Positions 7,042 through 10,261 of a DNA stretch of 10,261 bases are shown here, piece after piece. Made by a program: the position numbers and the translations under genes. Below the pieces are notes generated by a model. That model ran no database searches and was not told the origin of the DNA. It saw only the letters and a program-made list of their open reading frames with translations. Each line of letters begins with the position of its first letter. The stretch's first letter is position 1. Location of the stretch: assembly GCA_965662885.1 (NCBI GenBank), contig CBFIJI010000076.1, forward strand, positions 1-10,261, read 5' to 3'. Origin of the DNA: CBFIJI01 sp965662885 (GTDB lineage: Bacteria > Bacteroidota > Bacteroidia > Flavobacteriales > Flavobacteriaceae).

Positions 7042-7734
7042 AGGTTAAATAGTCAATTTTTGGTCGGGTTAATTCCACTCCTGAGTAGTTACTAATAAAA
7101 GTAAGGCGTTCTTCCTTAGTGCCGAAATCTTTACCAAACCACAAAAAAATACGGGAAAGCTCTAGCTGCTCTGGATGAATTTTATTTTTTTTGGATCAAG
7201 TATAAATTCTGTTGTTGCCTCTTCCAATTGCTCCTCTAATTGACGAGGCATAAAAGCTTCCTTTTGAAGCTTTGGACAGGAAACTGAAGCACAATTGATG
7301 GCAAAGTGAATCCGTGGTTCGTCCATTTTACGTAAAATATCGTGCTCAATATTCCCTAAAGAATAGCGTTGGTCTCCCAACCTAAAACGAGGAGTATCCC
7401 ATGGATCTTTGAGGTCGCGAATGCTTTCTAAAGGATAATGTTCTAAAATCAATTGAACCGTTAAGGCATTGTAGGCATTGATCCAATAGGACAAGGTCTC
7501 TGCCTTGGACCAATAAGCCGCCGGAGGAAATTGTTCCAAAGTAGTGATATAGGCTTCCAACTCTTTTTCCTGTGTTTTCCAGCCTTTGTAGTTTACATCT
7601 CCTTGATCATTAACATAGACCTCCAATTGTTGTTGCCAACGGAAGTGAATGTTTTTTTGCACCGCAGAGAGCTCTGAAACCTCAGGACGAATAATTCCGA
7701 ACATAAAAAGAATAAAAAGCAGGGCAGTTTTCAT
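7019..7734 (-). CDS. DUF547 secreted protein, split by a -1 frameshift in an A8 run
   Basis: The protein starts with a signal-like segment (basic K2, hydrophobic 4-15). The conserved DUF547 core follows: SYWINAYNALTV (82-93), SLGNIEHDILR (125-135) and HFAINCASVSCPKL (143-156, C148 and C153). As given, the frame runs off family after residue 183 and stops at 7162-7164 (190 residues). If the reading frame moves back one base at the A8 run, 55 more residues follow, containing LWFGKDFG, FISNYSGVE and the family-typical ending YLTYDWALNE. Translation then stops at 7019-7021, giving 238 residues. The function of DUF547 is not established; the signal segment suggests periplasm or outer surface. It lies 37 bases after arsM. 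The break could be a sequencing error, a mutation or slippage. Confidence 0.85.
7185..7192 (-). other. Slippery A8 run (A AAA AAA in the zero frame) within the DUF547 gene
   Basis: On the minus strand the codons read CCA AAA AAA ATA, so the zero frame carries the A_AAA_AAA heptamer known to favour -1 ribosomal slippage in bacteria. A -1 shift here, or a ninth A, gives AAT AAA ATT CAT and the complete DUF547 C-terminus. I see no convincing stem-loop just downstream and no strong Shine-Dalgarno-like stimulator upstream. Transcriptional slippage on the run is another possibility. Confidence 0.6.
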
Positions 7735-7771
7735 GGATAAAAAAATTAAAAGTTAGTATTCGACCGCATTA

Positions 7772-8740
7772 TTAACAGCAACCCCCTCCATCATAATGAT
7801 AGGTGGATTCAGAAATAAAAAGGTCGTCTCGTTCTAATTCTGCAAGGGCATTTGCTGTTTTATCGCAAACGGCCAAAGGTTGATTTTGAAGCAAGATATG
7901 CCCTTTTTTGTCGTCTAAAAAATCCTCCTTACCAAAGTAAATCGCTGATTTTCCGGTAAAAACACAGGGTCCATCCTCTGGAAGTGGGTCTTTGATGGCA
8001 CAAACTTCCACACTTTCAATAAAGATGGTTTCGGTGGTTGGATAGTGATGGGCATCCAAAATACGATAAGGTCGTTTGGCACGGATTTCAATAGTTCCAA
8101 AGCCTGTGGCAGTCAAAGCAGCTACATAGTCCTTTAGGGGAATAGATCCCGACAAACACAAGGCACGGAGGCGTTCATCATTGCGCAATTCAGCATTCAT
8201 GGGCTGTTCACAAATGGGGTCACTCATCACCAAACGTCCGTGTGGTTTTAAAACCCGATACATTTCTGCCAAGGCTTGTTTTAATTCTTCCACCTTAAAG
8301 ATGTTAAACAAACAATTTTGTGCAGCCACATCAATACTTCCATCCGGAACGGGAAGGTGTAAAGCATCCCCTTTTTTAAGGTGAACAAAATCGGGCTGAA
8401 ACCAGTCATTTTGTTCGGCGGCAAGATCAAAGTTTTTACGGGATGCTTCCAGCATTTCATCAACAACATCGACGCCGATGACTCCACCCGGCTGACGTGA
8501 AAAATAAGAAAACTGCAAGAGCTCCATTCCACCGCCAACGCCAACATAGAGAATTTTTGGATTGCCCACTAAGTCTCTTGGGTGCACCGTACTCCCACAA
8601 CCGTAGTTCATTTCCTGCATAATCGTTGGGATTTCCAAACCGGGGAATTTCCATATTGGGGTCGTGGTACAGCACAAGCCTACATCGGGGGTGAGGGCAG
8701 CGGCTTTGTACACTTCTTTGGTTGTATCGAGATAACTCAT
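7772..8740 (-). CDS. arsM: Arsenosugar-type arsenite S-adenosylmethionine methyltransferase ArsM
   Basis: The 322-residue cytosolic enzyme transfers methyl groups from S-adenosylmethionine to As(III), giving mono- and dimethylarsenic. The class I methyltransferase core is clear: ILYVGVGGGMELL (63-75) binds SAM, VIGVDVVDEML (87-97) carries the acidic ribose contact, KKGDALHLPVPDGSIDV (122-138) and EMYRVLKPHGRLVMSDP (159-175) follow. Cysteines at equivalent places to the As(III) ligands of eukaryotic ArsM are C48 (in YGCGS), C143 (in QNCLFNIF) and C195 (in LCLSGSI). A CC pair at 23-24 and a C-terminal GGGCC (318-322) are additional. The N-terminus, LTPDVGLCCTTTP (16-28), is characteristic of the arsenosugar-cluster ArsM branch. 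It sits 28 bases after the nucleoside phosphorylase gene. Two 60-base stretches counted by eye are 48% GC, somewhat above the neighbouring genes, which could reflect constraint or transfer. Confidence 0.93.
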   Translation of the reverse strand: MSYLDTTKEVYKAAALTPDVGLCCTTTPIWKFPGLEIPTIMQEMNYGCGSTVHPRDLVGNPKILYVGVGGGMELLQFSYFSRQPGGVIGVDVVDEMLEASRKNFDLAAEQNDWFQPDFVHLKKGDALHLPVPDGSIDVAAQNCLFNIFKVEELKQALAEMYRVLKPHGRLVMSDPICEQPMNAELRNDERLRALCLSGSIPLKDYVAALTATGFGTIEIRAKRPYRILDAHHYPTTETIFIESVEVCAIKDPLPEDGPCVFTGKSAIYFGKEDFLDDKKGHILLQNQPLAVCDKTANALAELERDDLFISESTYHYDGGGCC

Positions 8741-8768
8741 AATGCTTATTTTTTTAGAATGCTCAAGG

Positions 8769-9581
8769 TTAAAATGATTCCAATAGGGCTTTAATGATTT
8801 TGATTAAGTGCTGTTCCCCCTTTGCTGCCATAGCGATGATTTCTGGTATGTCAACAGGTTTTAAGTGGTCTGGATCACATTCATCAGTAATAATGGAAAT
8901 GGCTAGGGTTTTGATTTTTAGTTGATTGGCAACAATCACCTCTGGAACGGTGGACATCCCCACAGCGTCGGCACCGATGATTTTTAAATACCGATATTCT
9001 GCACGCGTTTCCAATTGTGGTCCCACCACAGCAGCATAGACGCCACGATGAAGGGGCAAGCCCTGTTCCGCTGCAATTGCCATTGCTTTGTTGTTCAACT
9101 CAAGATGGTATGGGGCGCTCATGTCCACAAAACGCTCTCCCAAACTGGCGATGTTTTTAAGTGCCAGTGGGCTACCCCCTTGTAAATTAATATGATCTTC
9201 CAAAAGCATTAACTCCCCTTTTTTATAAGATAAATTAATACCTCCTGCTGCATTGCTTAAAAATAAAGTAGTTCCTCCTAGCGCTTCCAACAAACGAACA
9301 GGGTAGGTGATTTCAAAAAAATCATAGCCTTCATACAAATGAAAACGCCCTTGGAACAGCAACACTTTTTTCCCCGATAACTCCCCATAAATTAATTTTC
9401 CTTGATGGAATTCTACCGTTGGAATAGGGAAGTGGGGGATGTCCGCATAAGAGATTTCTTTAAGAATAGTCACCGATTCAACCAAGTTTCCCAGTCCCGT
9501 TCCTAAAATAATTCCTACCGAAACAGGCCCAATTCCTTGCTGCTGAACATAGTCAGCTGATGCTTTGATTTTTTCTTTCAC
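8769..9581 (-). CDS. Purine nucleoside phosphorylase, trimeric PNP/MTAP-like family (GTG start)
   Basis: The 270-residue cytosolic enzyme splits the N-glycosidic bond of a purine nucleoside with phosphate. Family landmarks are GIILGTGLG (23-31, phosphate loop), HFPIPTVEFHQGKL (50-63), FQGRFHLYEGY (76-86), SNAAGGIN (109-116), VVGPQLETRAEYR (185-197, with E191 as base contact) and GADAVGMSTVPEV (203-215). D233 in IITDECD stands where human PNP has N243; Asp at this site is associated with 6-aminopurine (adenine) acceptance. The start is GTG at 9581: an in-frame TAG lies two codons upstream and no ATG occurs before residue 125. It lies 18 bases after the TIGR04282 gene and 28 bases before arsM. 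In this block the natural substrate may be the dimethylarsinoyl-adenosine formed by ArsS, with adenine released and the arsenic-bearing ribose 1-phosphate kept (inference). Ordinary purine salvage is the alternative. Confidence 0.92.
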   Translation of the reverse strand: MKEKIKASADYVQQQGIGPVSVGIILGTGLGNLVESVTILKEISYADIPHFPIPTVEFHQGKLIYGELSGKKVLLFQGRFHLYEGYDFFEITYPVRLLEALGGTTLFLSNAAGGINLSYKKGELMLLEDHINLQGGSPLALKNIASLGERFVDMSAPYHLELNNKAMAIAAEQGLPLHRGVYAAVVGPQLETRAEYRYLKIIGADAVGMSTVPEVIVANQLKIKTLAISIITDECDPDHLKPVDIPEIIAMAAKGEQHLIKIIKALLESF

Positions 9582-9599
9582 GAACTAAAATTAGTGATT

Positions 9600-10205
9600 T
9601 TATTCTTTGTTGACGTGTTGGAATAGCTCCGGATGTTTTCTTAAGTCAGATTCTTCATCGATGTCGTTTTGTTCTTCTAAAATAGCCACCGTTTTATCCT
9701 TGAGTACGTCAAGCGTTTTTGACCAAAGCTCTGGCGTACTCCAGGGCATATTTTTAAAAAGTATTCCTTGAAATTGCTGCATCCCAATTAAATAATAGCC
9801 ACCGTCAGTGGCTGGACCCAATACCACCTCATGGGTAGTAAGCTGTATAAAAGCGTCTTGAAGGTGCCGTGGAGTTAAGGTCCACAAATCACTGCCAATG
9901 AGAACTATCGGTCCGAAATCACGATCAAATCCCCACTGAAAAGCAGCAGCCATCCGCATACCTAAATCACCAGCCGATTGGACCTCTTTATAGTCAACAC
10001 AATTATTCCATACATCTTCTTTTACCAAACTTTCTGAATAAAAAATGGCTGTTTTAATAGGGGTGTGTTCTACACAATGGGCGGTATGTTCCAGAAGTTT
10101 TTGATAAATAATTAAGGCTTTCTCAGAACCAATAGCTTTGGCCAACCGCGTTTTTACTTTACCCAACTCTGGATTTTTGCAGAAAACAATTAATAAGGAA
10201 TTCAT
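9600..10205 (-). CDS. TIGR04282-type arsenosugar-associated transferase (CofC/MobA-like fold)
   Basis: The product is a 201-residue cytosolic protein of the nucleotide-diphospho-sugar transferase superfamily. It begins LLIVFCKNPELGKVKTRLA (4-22), whose 'K..P..G.vKTRLA' resembles the nucleotide-binding start of CofC guanylyltransferases. GDLGMRM (79-85), VLIGSDLWTLTP (101-112, with D106 as the likely metal ligand), GPATDGGYYLIGM (130-142) and PWSTPELW (154-161) follow. These define the family first called 'rSAM/selenodomain-associated transferase 1' and now tied by annotation to arsenosugar biosynthesis. Although usually labelled a glycosyltransferase, the fold would equally suit nucleotidyl transfer to a sugar 1-phosphate. 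It is the first gene of the right block inside the window, 18 bases before the phosphorylase gene. The activity has not been shown to my knowledge, so the reaction is inferred. Confidence 0.9.
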   Translation of the reverse strand: MNSLLIVFCKNPELGKVKTRLAKAIGSEKALIIYQKLLEHTAHCVEHTPIKTAIFYSESLVKEDVWNNCVDYKEVQSAGDLGMRMAAAFQWGFDRDFGPIVLIGSDLWTLTPRHLQDAFIQLTTHEVVLGPATDGGYYLIGMQQFQGILFKNMPWSTPELWSKTLDVLKDKTVAILEEQNDIDEESDLRKHPELFQHVNKE

Positions 10206-10261
10206 CTTTGCAAAGTAATTAAATTTTTCGCTTCGATGAACTTAGTCAACTGCTTCGGTCA
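10206..10261. other. Right-edge non-coding segment upstream of the TIGR04282 gene
   Basis: All three minus-strand frames contain a stop in these 56 bases (the lowest at 10242-10244), so an upstream minus-strand gene must end at or before that point and at least 36 bases separate it from ATG 10205. The motif TTACTTTG (10218-10211, minus strand) differs from TAnnTTTG by one base but sits right against the start codon. I see no firm regulatory element. Confidence 0.4.

Noticed and set aside
10236..10261. Plus-strand ATG at 10236 opening a frame of eight codons to the edge (MNLVNCFG).
   Set aside because: Far too short to judge; there is no well-spaced promoter in front of it. Kept only as a possibility in the right-edge finding.

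Overview
The window looks like marine Bacteroidota (Flavobacteriia-type) chromosome. It is AT-rich, start codons lack clear Shine-Dalgarno sequences, one TAnnTTTG-type -7 box is visible, and the protein families are typical of that group. Twelve protein genes pack it almost completely. Ten run on the minus strand in two tight blocks, and two small ones run on the plus strand between them. There are no rRNA, tRNA, CRISPR or insertion-sequence signatures and no gene-free stretch over 300 bases.

Right block (minus strand, read from 10205 down to 6334): a CofC-like 'TIGR04282' transferase, a trimeric-type purine nucleoside phosphorylase (GTG start), an ArsM-type arsenite methyltransferase, a secreted DUF547 protein and a GT2-fold 'TIGR04283' transferase. 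This is the gene set annotated in bacteria as arsenosugar biosynthesis (formerly 'rSAM/selenodomain-associated'). The radical SAM enzyme ArsS that should accompany it is not in the window and may lie just beyond the right edge. A chemically consistent order is: ArsM makes dimethylarsenic, ArsS attaches a 5'-deoxyadenosyl group, the phosphorylase swaps adenine for phosphate, the CofC-like enzyme activates the sugar phosphate, and the GT2 enzyme transfers the arsenoribose. Only the ArsM step rests on direct sequence motifs plus family knowledge; the later order is inference.

The DUF547 gene is interrupted by a -1 frameshift at an eight-A run. The other frame restores the normal family C-terminus and makes the gene overlap the next start codon by 23 bases. 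This may be an assembly error, a real mutation or a slippage site.

Middle (plus strand, 5628-6329): an SRPBCC/AHSA1-like small protein and a 62-residue two-helix membrane protein, preceded by a 157-base divergent intergenic region with a putative promoter and a C8 tract.

Left block (minus strand, 5470 down to the left edge): a soluble-type FAD/NAD(P) oxidoreductase overlapping a multi-spanning 4Fe-4S membrane protein, then three sugar transferases: a DPM1-like GT2, a processive-type membrane GT2, and a multi-spanning GT-C-like enzyme that runs off the left edge. The first pair looks like an electron-transfer module. The last three look like polyprenyl-phosphate or lipid-linked sugar assembly and could be connected with the fate of the arsenosugar, but that link rests only on proximity.
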